Below are positions 8,138-18,584 of a stretch of 64,000 nt of DNA, one piece after another. The notes beneath the pieces were generated by a model. The model was not told the DNA's origin. It searched no databases and worked only from the letters and a program-made list of their open reading frames with translations. The stretch lies in the NCBI GenBank assembly GCA_018672315.1, contig CP076053.1, positions 1,165,827-1,229,826 on the forward strand, written 5' to 3'. This DNA comes from Nocardioidaceae bacterium. GTDB taxonomy: Bacteria; Actinomycetota; Actinomycetes; Propionibacteriales; Nocardioidaceae. The first letter of the stretch is position 1. The number at the start of each line of letters is the position of its first letter. The position numbers were made by a program, and so were the translations under genes.

Positions 8138-9382
8138 TCAGGCGTCGGCGGCGATGTCGGAGCGCCACTGCGCCCCGTCGAACTCGATGCGTTCGACGCC
8201 CGCGTACGCCTTCGCCCGGGCGTCCTTGACCGAGTCGCCCACGGCGGTCACGCACAGGACACGTCCACCGGCGGTGAGCAGGTGGTCGCCGTCGGTGCGC
8301 GTGCCGGCCTGGATCACCTCGACGCCGTCGAGCTGCTCGAGGCTGCGCTCGCCGTACAGGCCACCGATCAGGTCGCCCGTACGCACCTGCCCGGGGTAAC
8401 CCGCGGCGGCCATCACGACCCCCACCGCAGCGCCCGGCTTCCACACCGGAGCCGGCTCGTTGGCCAGCTCGCCCACGGCGGCCGCGTGCAGCAGCGAGCC
8501 CAGCGGCGAGTCCAGCAGCGCGAGCAGCGGCTGCGTCTCGGGGTCGCCGAAGCGGGCGTTGAACTCGATCACCTTCACGCCGGCCGAGGTCAGGGCGAGA
8601 CCGGCGTACAGGAGCCCCGTGAAGGGCGTGCCCCGACGCCTCATCTCGTCGACGGTCGGCTGCAGCACGGTCTCGAGCACCTCCTCGACGAGCCCGCCGG
8701 GCGCCCACGGGAGCGGGGTGTACGCCCCCATGCCGCCCGTGTTGGGGCCCTCGCCGCCGTCGAAGATGCGCTTGAAGTCCTGCGCGGGCTGCAGCGGGTA
8801 GACCGTCTCGCCGTCGGTGACCGCGAACAACGACACCTCGGGACCGTCGAGGAACTCCTCGACCACCACCCGCGAGCAGGCAGCCGCGTGCGCCATGGCC
8901 TCCGAGTGCAGCTCGGTGACCACGACCCCCTTGCCGCCGGCCAGGCCGTCGTCCTTCACGACGTACGGGCACCCGAGCTGGTCGAGCGCGAGCTCCACCT
9001 CGTCGGGCGAGGTGCACAGGGCCGCCCGGGCCGTCGGCACACCGGCCGAGGCCATGACGTCCTTGGCGAACGCCTTCGAGCCCTCCAGCTGCGCCGCCTC
9101 TCCCGAGGGTCCGAAGCACGCGATGCCCGCGTCACGCACCACGTCGGCGACACCGGCGACCAGCGGCGCCTCGGGGCCGATGACGACCAGGTCCGCGGCG
9201 ACCTGCCTCGCGAGGGCCACCACCGCCTCGCCGTCGCACATGTCGACGGCGTGCACCGTGGCGCACTCGGCCATGCCCGGGTTGCCCGGTGCGGCGTGCA
9301 CCTCACTCACCCCCGGGTCCCGCGTCAGGGCGAGGCACAGGGCGTGCTCGCGGCCACCGGAACCGAGGACGAGTGTCTTCAT
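8138..9382 (-). CDS. purD: Phosphoribosylamine-glycine ligase (GAR synthetase)
   Basis: Makes glycinamide ribonucleotide from phosphoribosylamine, glycine and ATP, the second step of purine synthesis. It opens with MKTLVLGSGGREHALCLAL, the N-domain hallmark, and has an ATP-grasp core including GLAGGKGVVV near 145, a FNARFGDPETQ metal-binding motif near 290, and the C-terminal rudiment-hybrid part. The ATG at 9382 was chosen because the family always begins here; the upstream open frame is unrelated. It starts four bases after purA ends, so both genes are one transcription unit. Length of 414 residues is typical. Confidence 0.96.
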   Translation of the reverse strand: MKTLVLGSGGREHALCLALTRDPGVSEVHAAPGNPGMAECATVHAVDMCDGEAVVALARQVAADLVVIGPEAPLVAGVADVVRDAGIACFGPSGEAAQLEGSKAFAKDVMASAGVPTARAALCTSPDEVELALDQLGCPYVVKDDGLAGGKGVVVTELHSEAMAHAAACSRVVVEEFLDGPEVSLFAVTDGETVYPLQPAQDFKRIFDGGEGPNTGGMGAYTPLPWAPGGLVEEVLETVLQPTVDEMRRRGTPFTGLLYAGLALTSAGVKVIEFNARFGDPETQPLLALLDSPLGSLLHAAAVGELANEPAPVWKPGAAVGVVMAAAGYPGQVRTGDLIGGLYGERSLEQLDGVEVIQAGTRTDGDHLLTAGGRVLCVTAVGDSVKDARAKAYAGVERIEFDGAQWRSDIAADA

Positions 9383-9386
9383 CTGC

Positions 9387-11840
<2,454 letters not shown>

Positions 11841-11874
11841 CGCGTACGCCCGCTGGGCCGCTCGATCGTGTACT

Positions 11875-11890
11875 GGGCACACGCTGCAAC
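11875..11890 (+). repeat. 16-base repeat, left copy flanking the AbiEi/DUF559-like gene
   Basis: GGGCACACGCTGCAAC here matches GGGCACGCGCTGCAAC at 12945-12960 in 15 of 16 positions and in the same orientation. The two copies bracket the 11925-12845 gene. The left copy lies in the gap between two convergent genes. Confidence 0.6.
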
Positions 11891-11924
11891 CTCTGCCCGG
11901 CGACGATGACAGCGGTCCGGTCGA

Positions 11925-12845
11925 CTATGAGCTGCCCAGGATCGCAGCGCGCAGTCTCGCCGCCGTCTCCTGACGCCTGCGGCCCCACAGCTCGTCCCAG
12001 GTCACTCTCACGACGACGAAACCAAGTGATCGCAGCCAGTCCTCACGCTTCTTCTCGCGCCACAGCACGTCCTCGGGGGATTCGCCCGGCCGTCGGAACT
12101 CACGCCCGTACTTGACCCTGCCGTCGAACTCGATGAGGACGCGGCCGATTCGCAGGTCGGCATAGGCGGTGCGTGTGCCGTCGCTGACGTGGAACTGCGA
12201 CTCGACGTCGCCGAGATCCAGTTCGAGCGCGAGTGCTCGCAGCAGCGTCTCACCCGGATTCTCAGCACGCCCGTCGGCGTCCCGGACGACGCTCGTCAGA
12301 CAGGCCGCACCCGGCCACCCCGACTGTCGCGCGGCGGCGTCGGACAGCTCGGCGCGAGTCGTCCCTGAGCGGAGCGCCTGATCGGCGACGACGAGTCCGG
12401 GGATTCGTCCATCCGTGCGAGCCACGTCGGCGACGACTCGTGCGACCGAGAGGACGGGCACGCCGTCGACACGGCGCAGCTCGCGCACGTCGATGGTGCC
12501 GCGGTGCACTCTGACGCCGGCCGAGGCGCGCGTACGTTCGGCAGCGGGGCTCGTCAGGTGGACGTCCTTGATGGACGCGTGCAGCACCGCGAGCCCCTGC
12601 ACGACCGCCCCGCTGCCGTGGCTGGCGGACTGCTCGCCGTCGCGGCCGAGCAGAGCGGCTCGGACCATGATGCGGTGTCGATCGACCACACCGGACGCCT
12701 GCCAGGTGGCGCGGCATGCGTACACGCCGCGTCGCACCGCGATCCACGGTCCGCCTTGCCGTGAGAGGGATCGGAGGCGCGCGTCGGTCAGTCCGAGGTC
12801 GAGGGCGCGCTTGCGCGTCAGGAGGTCGGCCGGTGCGAGGTCCAT
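11925..12845 (-). CDS. AbiEi-like winged-helix plus DUF559 endonuclease-like protein
   Basis: The N-terminal 60 residues (LTRKRALDLGLTDARLRSL, then GVYACRATW) resemble the winged-helix antitoxin domain of AbiEi proteins. The C-terminus, about residues 220-300, resembles DUF559/Vsr-type PD-(D/E)XK nucleases: LIEFDGRVKYG gives the acidic pair and lysine region, followed by EKKREDWLRSLGFVVVRVTWDE. Such fusions recur in actinobacteria without an adjacent AbiEii toxin, and none is seen here. The ATG at 12845 is used; the upstream frame enters an inverted repeat. The gene is isolated between hairpins and flanked by a 15/16 direct repeat, which hints at acquisition as a cassette. DNA cleavage activity is inference. 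Confidence 0.75.
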   Translation of the reverse strand: MDLAPADLLTRKRALDLGLTDARLRSLSRQGGPWIAVRRGVYACRATWQASGVVDRHRIMVRAALLGRDGEQSASHGSGAVVQGLAVLHASIKDVHLTSPAAERTRASAGVRVHRGTIDVRELRRVDGVPVLSVARVVADVARTDGRIPGLVVADQALRSGTTRAELSDAAARQSGWPGAACLTSVVRDADGRAENPGETLLRALALELDLGDVESQFHVSDGTRTAYADLRIGRVLIEFDGRVKYGREFRRPGESPEDVLWREKKREDWLRSLGFVVVRVTWDELWGRRRQETAARLRAAILGSS

Positions 12846-12934
12846 GCGCGGAATCGTGCTGTGGGAAGCCTGTCTTCGCGATCGCGCGAACCGACACCGG
12901 TGGAGAAGGGCCTCGTCCACAGCTCGGCTGCCGC

Positions 12935-12978
12935 AACTGCCACGGGGCACGCGCTGCAACGCGTGCCCCGTGGCAGTT
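12935..12978. terminator. 19-bp perfect inverted repeat hairpin
   Basis: Arms 12935-12953 and 12960-12978 are perfectly complementary over 19 bases around the loop CTGCAA. The arm begins AACTGCCACGGGG. It lies upstream of the AbiEi/DUF559-like gene and 25 bases beyond the start-side boundary of the next minus-strand gene's 3' end (stop at 13003). It is downstream of the fba-DUF3151 operon, so a strong terminator without a U-tract is the simplest reading. The right copy of the 16-base repeat lies within it. Confidence 0.75.
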
Positions 12979-13002
12979 CGAGGGGCCCGGTGGGCCAGGC
13001 CG

Positions 13003-13421
13003 TCAGGAGTCGAGCAGGGCCTCGTACGCCGCGGGGCTGGAGTCGCGGAGGAAGTCGCGGCAGCGCTGCGCCTCGGGGTCCTCGCCGATGCGGTGGGCCG
13101 CGGTCGCCAGGGCGGCCAGCGCGCGGAGGAAGCCGCGGTTCGGCTCGTGGTCCCACGGGACCGGCCCGTGGCCCTTCCAGCCGTTGCGGCGGAGCAGGTC
13201 CAGCGAGCGGTGGTAGCCGGTGCGGGCGTACGCGTACGCCGTCACGTCGTCGATCGAGTCGTCGGCCAGGGCCCGCTCGGCGAGCTCGGCCCACGCGAAC
13301 GGCGAGGCGGGGAACTCCCGCACCACCTCGGTCGGCTGCTCGCCGGCCGCGAGCTCGGCCGCTGCCGGGTCCTCGGGCAGGTGGGTGGCCGGAGGGCCGG
13401 CCATCAGGTCCGGGCCGGGGG

Positions 13422-13425
<4 letters not shown>
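13003..13425 (-). CDS. DUF3151 family protein
   Basis: A 140-residue actinobacterial conserved protein of unknown function, all-helical in appearance. It starts VTPGPDLMAGPPATHLPEDP; the LLxGPPxTHLP pattern is how the family begins, which supports the GTG at 13425 over the ATG at 13404. Later pieces AYAYARTGYHRSLDLLRRNG and VPWDHEPNRGFLRALA also match my recollection of the family. The GTG overlaps the fba stop as GTGA, so it is translationally coupled to aldolase. In mycobacteria a DUF3151 gene also sits by fba, which suggests a link to that enzyme, but no role is established. Confidence 0.8.
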
Positions 13426-14453
<1,028 letters not shown>

Positions 14454-14517
14454 GCGGCGGTGCTCCTAGCGGCGTACGGGATGTCTGGGCAGTCGTCCGC
14501 CACCCTAGTGCCCGGTC

Positions 14518-15213
14518 TCAGCCGCGCCAGGCGTCGGCGGCGGACAGGTCCGCGTGCTGCCTGACCCAGGTGTGCATCGCGATCGCTGCCGCCGCGGAGG
14601 CGTTGATCGAGCGGGTCGACCCGAACTGGGTGATAGAGAAGGTGCCGTCGACGGCCTCGCGGGCCTGCGCCGAGAGCCCCGGCCCCTCCTGACCGAACAA
14701 CAGGCACACGTGGCGCGGCAGCTCGAGCGCCTCGATCGGGGCCGAGTCGGGGAGGTTGTCGATGCCGAGCAGCGTCACCGGCTCCGCGCGCTCGTGGAGG
14801 TCGCGGGCCAGGTCCGGGACCCCGGCGTGGTGGCGTACGTGCTGGTAGCGGTCGGTGACCATGGCGCCGCGGCGGTTCCACCGCCGGTTGCCGACGATGT
14901 GCACCTCCGCGGCGAGGAACGCGTTGGCCGTGCGCACGATCGTCCCGATGTTGAAGTCGTGCTGCCAGTTCTCGATCGCGACGTGGAAGGGGTGTCGGCG
15001 GGTGTCGAGGTCGGCGACGATCGCGTCCATCCGCCAGTAGCGGTAGCGGTCCACCACGTTGCGACGGTCGCCGGCGGCCAGCAGCTCGGGGTCGTACACC
15101 TGTGACCCGGGTCCCGTCGGCCATGCTGCCTCGCCGCCGGGCCAGGGGCCGACACCGACCTCGGTCGGCCCGTACGGCATGGGGTCGTACGGCGCGCGCT
15201 CGTCCTCGGGCAC
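14518..15213 (-). CDS. SpoU/TrmH family RNA methyltransferase
   Basis: An AdoMet-dependent 2'-O-ribose methyltransferase of the knotted SPOUT class acting on rRNA or tRNA. The three motifs are in order: ENWQHDFNIGTIVRTANAF (motif 1, Asn and Arg conserved), HVCLLFGQEGPGLS (motif 2) and FGSTRSINASAAAAIAMHTW (motif 3). It has an extra 70-residue N-terminal part rich in Pro and Gly. The GTG start at 15213 is seven bases after a TAGGCT box, consistent with a leaderless transcript. The RNA target is not predictable by eye. Confidence 0.88.
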   Translation of the reverse strand: MPEDERAPYDPMPYGPTEVGVGPWPGGEAAWPTGPGSQVYDPELLAAGDRRNVVDRYRYWRMDAIVADLDTRRHPFHVAIENWQHDFNIGTIVRTANAFLAAEVHIVGNRRWNRRGAMVTDRYQHVRHHAGVPDLARDLHERAEPVTLLGIDNLPDSAPIEALELPRHVCLLFGQEGPGLSAQAREAVDGTFSITQFGSTRSINASAAAAIAMHTWVRQHADLSAADAWRG

Positions 15214-15220
15214 GCCCCTG

Positions 15221-15226
15221 AGCCTA
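15221..15226 (-). promoter_or_regulatory. Leaderless -10 box of the SpoU methyltransferase gene
   Basis: TAGGCT on the minus strand, followed by seven bases and then the GTG start at 15213. The spacing puts the transcription start on or next to the start codon. No ribosome site is visible. Confidence 0.5.
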
Positions 15227-15257
15227 GACGCGACGGCAGATGCGTACGGTCGAGGGC

Positions 15258-15263
15258 TACCCT
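15258..15263 (+). promoter_or_regulatory. Leaderless -10 box of the DedA gene
   Basis: TACCCT lies six bases before GTG 15270, and there is no well placed ribosome site. This spacing decides the choice of GTG 15270 over an in-frame ATG at 15240, which would lie upstream of the promoter. Confidence 0.5.
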
Positions 15264-15269
15264 CGGTGC

Positions 15270-15974
15270 GTGGACCTGCTCGAGCCTCTCCTGGCGCCGC
15301 TGATCCTCGGGATCGACGGGCTGAGGTGGATGGACCCGCAGTGGCTGCTCGACCAGTTCGGGTCCGCGTTCTTCTGGATCTCGATCCTGATCGTGTTCGT
15401 CGAGTGCGGGCTGTTCTTCCCGTTCCTGCCCGGCGACACCCTGCTGTTCGCGATCGGCATCTTCGCAGCCTCGCAGGACTCGGTCGTCCCGGGGCCCATG
15501 GAGCTGGACCTGCTCACCGCGACCGTGCTCCTGAGCCTCTCCGCGTTCGCGGGCAACGTCGTCGGATACGAGTTCGGCAGCCTGCTGGGACCCCGGCTCT
15601 ACGCGCGCGACGGCAGGGTCATCAAGCGCAAGTACCTCGATCAGACCGAGGCGTTCTTCGACCGCCACGGCAACAAGGCACTCGTCATCGGCCGTTTCGT
15701 GCCGTTCGTACGCACCTACATCACCGTGGTGGCCGGCGTGACCCGGATGGGCCGTGCCCGGTTCATGCTGTGGTCGGGCATCGGAGCCGTGGTGTGGGTT
15801 CTCTCGATCATGCTGCTGGGGTACTTCCTCGGTCGCGAGTTCCCGATCATCGGCGAGAACATCGACTACGCGATCCTCGCGATCCTGCTCGTCGGGGCTG
15901 TGCCCGCCAGCATCGAGTGGTGGCGGCACCGGCGCCAGGCTCACGCCCAGCCGGCAACCGAGCGTCGCGACTGA
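15270..15974 (+). CDS. DedA family membrane protein
   Basis: A 234-residue polytopic protein of the DedA/VTT family, which helps membrane lipid homeostasis and includes undecaprenyl-phosphate and lipid flippases. Family hallmarks are FVECGLFFPFLPGDTLLF (acidic residue and Pro-Gly-Asp re-entrant segment) near residue 50, and IGRFVPFVRTYITVVAGVTRMGRARF near 145-170, with the conserved Arg and Pro-Phe-Val-Arg. Hydrophobic helices follow to the C-terminus, which is short and basic. It ends 26 bases before the convergent pyrE. The transported lipid is not inferable. Confidence 0.92.
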   Translation: MDLLEPLLAPLILGIDGLRWMDPQWLLDQFGSAFFWISILIVFVECGLFFPFLPGDTLLFAIGIFAASQDSVVPGPMELDLLTATVLLSLSAFAGNVVGYEFGSLLGPRLYARDGRVIKRKYLDQTEAFFDRHGNKALVIGRFVPFVRTYITVVAGVTRMGRARFMLWSGIGAVVWVLSIMLLGYFLGREFPIIGENIDYAILAILLVGAVPASIEWWRHRRQAHAQPATERRD

Positions 15975-16000
15975 CCCCCCGGAGGGGATGCACGGTCGGC

Positions 16001-16555
16001 TCAGACCGACAGGTCGCCGAGTCCGACCGCGTGACGGTAGTCCAGCCCGGCCTCGGCGACGCGCTCCGCGGCCCCGGTGCCGCGGTCCACGACCACGGCG
16101 ACCGCGACGACCTCGGCACCGGCCTCACGCAGCGCGGCCACGGCCTCGAGCACCGAGCCGCCGGTCGTGGAGGTGTCCTCCACGGCGAGCACGCGCCGGC
16201 CGGTCACGTCGGGACCTTCGATGCGCCGCTGCATCCCGTGCGTCTTCGCCTCCTTGCGCACGACGAAGGAGTCGACCCGGCGACCTGCGGCTGCTGCCGC
16301 GTGCAGCATCGCCAGGGCCACCGGGTCCGCACCGAGGGTGAGGCCCCCGACGGCGTCGAACTCCAGGTCCGCGACGAGGTCGAGCATCACGCGGCCCAGC
16401 ACCGGCGCCGCGTCGGCGTCGAGCGTCACGCGTCGCATGTCGACGTAGTAGTCGGCCTCCGCGCCCGAGGAGAGGGTGACGCGGCCGCGCACGACGGCTT
16501 TCGCGTCGATCTGGCTGATCAGGTGGTCGCGGTCACGGGTCTGCGGGTCGGCCAT
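16001..16555 (-). CDS. pyrE: Orotate phosphoribosyltransferase
   Basis: Adds phosphoribose from PRPP to orotate to give OMP in pyrimidine synthesis. The 13-residue PRPP motif is clear as VLAVEDTSTTGGSVLEAV near residue 120-137, and FVVRKEAKTHGMQRRIEG gives the flexible-loop Lys-rich part. GLTLGADPVALAM is the pyrophosphate loop. Length of 184 residues is normal. The ATG at 16555 follows TAGGCT by six bases, another leaderless arrangement. It lies between a DedA gene and a sortase, with no other pyrimidine gene in view. Confidence 0.95.
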   Translation of the reverse strand: MADPQTRDRDHLISQIDAKAVVRGRVTLSSGAEADYYVDMRRVTLDADAAPVLGRVMLDLVADLEFDAVGGLTLGADPVALAMLHAAAAAGRRVDSFVVRKEAKTHGMQRRIEGPDVTGRRVLAVEDTSTTGGSVLEAVAALREAGAEVVAVAVVVDRGTGAAERVAEAGLDYRHAVGLGDLSV

Positions 16556-16587
16556 GAGCGGAGCCTAGGAGACGACTCCGCGCGGGC

Positions 16588-17304
16588 CTACGCCTTGTCG
16601 ACCGTGCGGACCAGCTCGCCGAACGCGATCATGCGGTTGTCGGTGTGGAACAGCTCCGAGCAGGTGGTCAGCGTGATCAACCGCTGGTCGTCCGCCTGCG
16701 GCGGCTGCACACCGCCGGGTGAGGGGTTGGTCGGGAGCGGGTCGACGACCCAGACCTGGCTGAAGTCCACGACGAGGTCGTTGGGGTCGGTGAGGAGCTC
16801 GTAGACGTAACGGGTCTCGCGCGTCTCCACGATCACACGGTCGCCCGGTCGCAGCTCCGGGAGCCGTCGGAAGGGCTCGCCGTGGGTGATGCGGTGGCCG
16901 GCCAGGGCGTAGTTGCCGACCTCGCCCGGGGCTGCGCTGGTCGGGAAGTGCCCGAGGCCCTCGGTGAGGGTGGCCTCGTCGACGCCGTCGAGGATCGGCA
17001 CGGCGTACTCGCCGCCGAGCGCCGGGATGCGCAGGATCGCCGGCCCGTCGTCGCCGGACGCGACCGCCTGGAGGGTGCCCCCGTCCTGCGGGTCCGGGGC
17101 CGGGCGCGACCAGTCGCGCTCCAGCTGCTCGACGAGGTCGTCCTGGGCCCGCTGCGAGACGTAGGTGGTGCCGAAGAGCTGCCAGCCGACGTATCCGAGC
17201 AGACCTACCCCCACGAGCAGCATCGACAGGCCGGCGAGGAAGGTGAGCCGGCTGCCGCGCGAGCGCGTGCCTGGCGGTCGGTCGGTCGTGCCCGCGTCAC
17301 CCAT
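16588..17304 (-). CDS. Class E sortase
   Basis: A membrane-anchored cysteine transpeptidase that attaches surface proteins to peptidoglycan in high-GC Gram-positives. One N-terminal membrane helix (LTFLAGLSMLLVGVGLLGYVGW, here split as LTFLAGLSMLLVGVG plus LLGYVGW) precedes a sortase beta-barrel. Catalytic His is in ALAGHRITHGEPF, Cys in TLTTCSELF, and Arg nine residues after the Cys in HTDNRMIAF. Class E is inferred from this spacing and the TLTTC motif. The ATG at 17304 is used; an ATG at 17313 is also possible. The gene is divergent from the aminotransferase, with about 30 bases between starts. No sorting-signal protein is evident in the window. Confidence 0.9.
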   Translation of the reverse strand: MGDAGTTDRPPGTRSRGSRLTFLAGLSMLLVGVGLLGYVGWQLFGTTYVSQRAQDDLVEQLERDWSRPAPDPQDGGTLQAVASGDDGPAILRIPALGGEYAVPILDGVDEATLTEGLGHFPTSAAPGEVGNYALAGHRITHGEPFRRLPELRPGDRVIVETRETRYVYELLTDPNDLVVDFSQVWVVDPLPTNPSPGGVQPPQADDQRLITLTTCSELFHTDNRMIAFGELVRTVDKA

Positions 17305-17321
17305 GACCTGCATTCTCCCCG

Positions 17322-17327
17322 TACGGT
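17322..17327 (+). promoter_or_regulatory. Leaderless -10 box of the DapC-like gene
   Basis: TACGGT followed by seven bases and then the ATG at 17335. The matching -35 region would fall inside the first codons of the divergent sortase gene, so the two promoters overlap. Confidence 0.5.
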
Positions 17328-17334
17328 CCAACGC

Positions 17335-18582
17335 ATGCGAAACGGTGTGACGGACGAGGTGGAGGACCAGGTGGCGTCCGCGCTCGCGTCGCGGCTCCGC
17401 GACGTGCCGGCGACGACGATCTTCACCGAGATGTCGGCGCTGGCGGTGCGCACGGGCGCGGTGAACCTGGGCCAGGGGTTCCCTGATGCCGACGGACCTC
17501 CGGAGGTGTTGGAGGCTGCGGTGACGGCCTTGCGCCAGGGGGCCAACCAGTACGCGCCCGGCCGGGGCGTGCCCGCGTTGCAGCGGGCGGTCGCGGATCA
17601 TCAGCACCGTCACCACGGTGTCGAGCTGGACCCCGTCACCCAGGTGGTGGTCACGACCGGCGCGACGGAGGCGGTGGCGGCCGCGGTGCTCGGGCTGGTG
17701 GAGCCGGGCGACGAGGTCGTGCTGCTCGAGCCGTACTACGACTCCTACCGTGCGGCGGTCGACCTGGCGGGCGGGGTCCGGGTGCCGGTGACGTTGGCGG
17801 CGCCGGACTTCCGGCTGGACGTGGCGGCGCTGGAGGCCGCGGTGACCGACCGGACGCGTCTGATCCTGCTGAACACCCCGCACAACCCCACCGGGACGGT
17901 GCTGACGCGTGCGGAGCTCGAGGACATCGCCCGGGTGGCGGTCGCGCACGACGTGGTCGTGGTGACCGACGAGGTGTACGAGCACCTGGTCTTCGACGGC
18001 CGCGAGCACGTGGCGCCGGCGTCGCTCCCGGGGATGGCGGAGCGGACGGTGTCGATCAGCTCGGCCGGCAAGACCTTCAACGTGACGGGGTGGAAGGTCG
18101 GCTGGGCCACGGGCCCGGCGCACCTGGTCGACGCGGTCTTCGCGGCGAAACAGTGGCTGACGTTCTCCTCCGCCGCGCCGTTGCAGCCGGCCGTGGCGTT
18201 GGCCCTGACCGACCACGACGGGTTCCACGAGGACCTGGCACGGTCGTTGGCGTCGCGGCGGGACCTGCTGGTGGCGGGGTTGGGCGAACTCGGTCTGCAC
18301 GTGCGGAGCGCCGAGGGCTCGTACTTCGTGCTCACCGACGTCTCGGCCTGGGGCTGGCAGGACGGGCGGTCGTTCTGCGAGGCCCTGCCGGAGCGCGCGG
18401 GTGTGGTGGCGATCCCGGCCCAGGCGTTCTACGAGCACGGCGCGGACTCACCCGGGCGGCACCTCGTGCGATGGGCGTTCTGCAAGGACGAGGCGACGGT
18501 CGCCGAGGGGGTGCGGCGCCTGACGGAGGCGTACGCGGCGGGCCGCCTGGAGTGCTCGCCGGGCGGACCCGCGCCCGGCTGA
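17335..18582 (+). CDS. PLP-dependent aminotransferase, DapC-like
   Basis: A fold-type I (class I/II) aminotransferase of 415 residues. It closely resembles, from memory, the mycobacterial N-succinyldiaminopimelate aminotransferase Rv0858c: shared strings include AVNLGQGFPDADGPPEVL near residue 50, GATEAVAAAVLGLVEPGDEV near 105, LNTPHNPTGTVL near 185, and VTDEVYEHLVFD near 215. The PLP lysine is in SISSAGKTFNVTGWKVGW. In lysine/diaminopimelate synthesis it would convert succinyl-ketopimelate to succinyl-DAP with glutamate. A methionine or kynurenine aminotransferase is the main alternative, since that family shares the same motifs. Confidence 0.8.
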   Translation: MRNGVTDEVEDQVASALASRLRDVPATTIFTEMSALAVRTGAVNLGQGFPDADGPPEVLEAAVTALRQGANQYAPGRGVPALQRAVADHQHRHHGVELDPVTQVVVTTGATEAVAAAVLGLVEPGDEVVLLEPYYDSYRAAVDLAGGVRVPVTLAAPDFRLDVAALEAAVTDRTRLILLNTPHNPTGTVLTRAELEDIARVAVAHDVVVVTDEVYEHLVFDGREHVAPASLPGMAERTVSISSAGKTFNVTGWKVGWATGPAHLVDAVFAAKQWLTFSSAAPLQPAVALALTDHDGFHEDLARSLASRRDLLVAGLGELGLHVRSAEGSYFVLTDVSAWGWQDGRSFCEALPERAGVVAIPAQAFYEHGADSPGRHLVRWAFCKDEATVAEGVRRLTEAYAAGRLECSPGGPAPG

Positions 18583-18584
18583 CG

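Noticed and set aside
8071-8140. Coding of a repeated VCPLGVI peptide
   Set aside because: The open frame is a chance result of a 21-base unit (7 codons) and lacks a ribosome site or start.
11925-12959. Start of the AbiEi-like gene at 12959
   Set aside because: The first 38 codons run into the 19-bp inverted repeat and do not resemble the domain; ATG 12845 fits.
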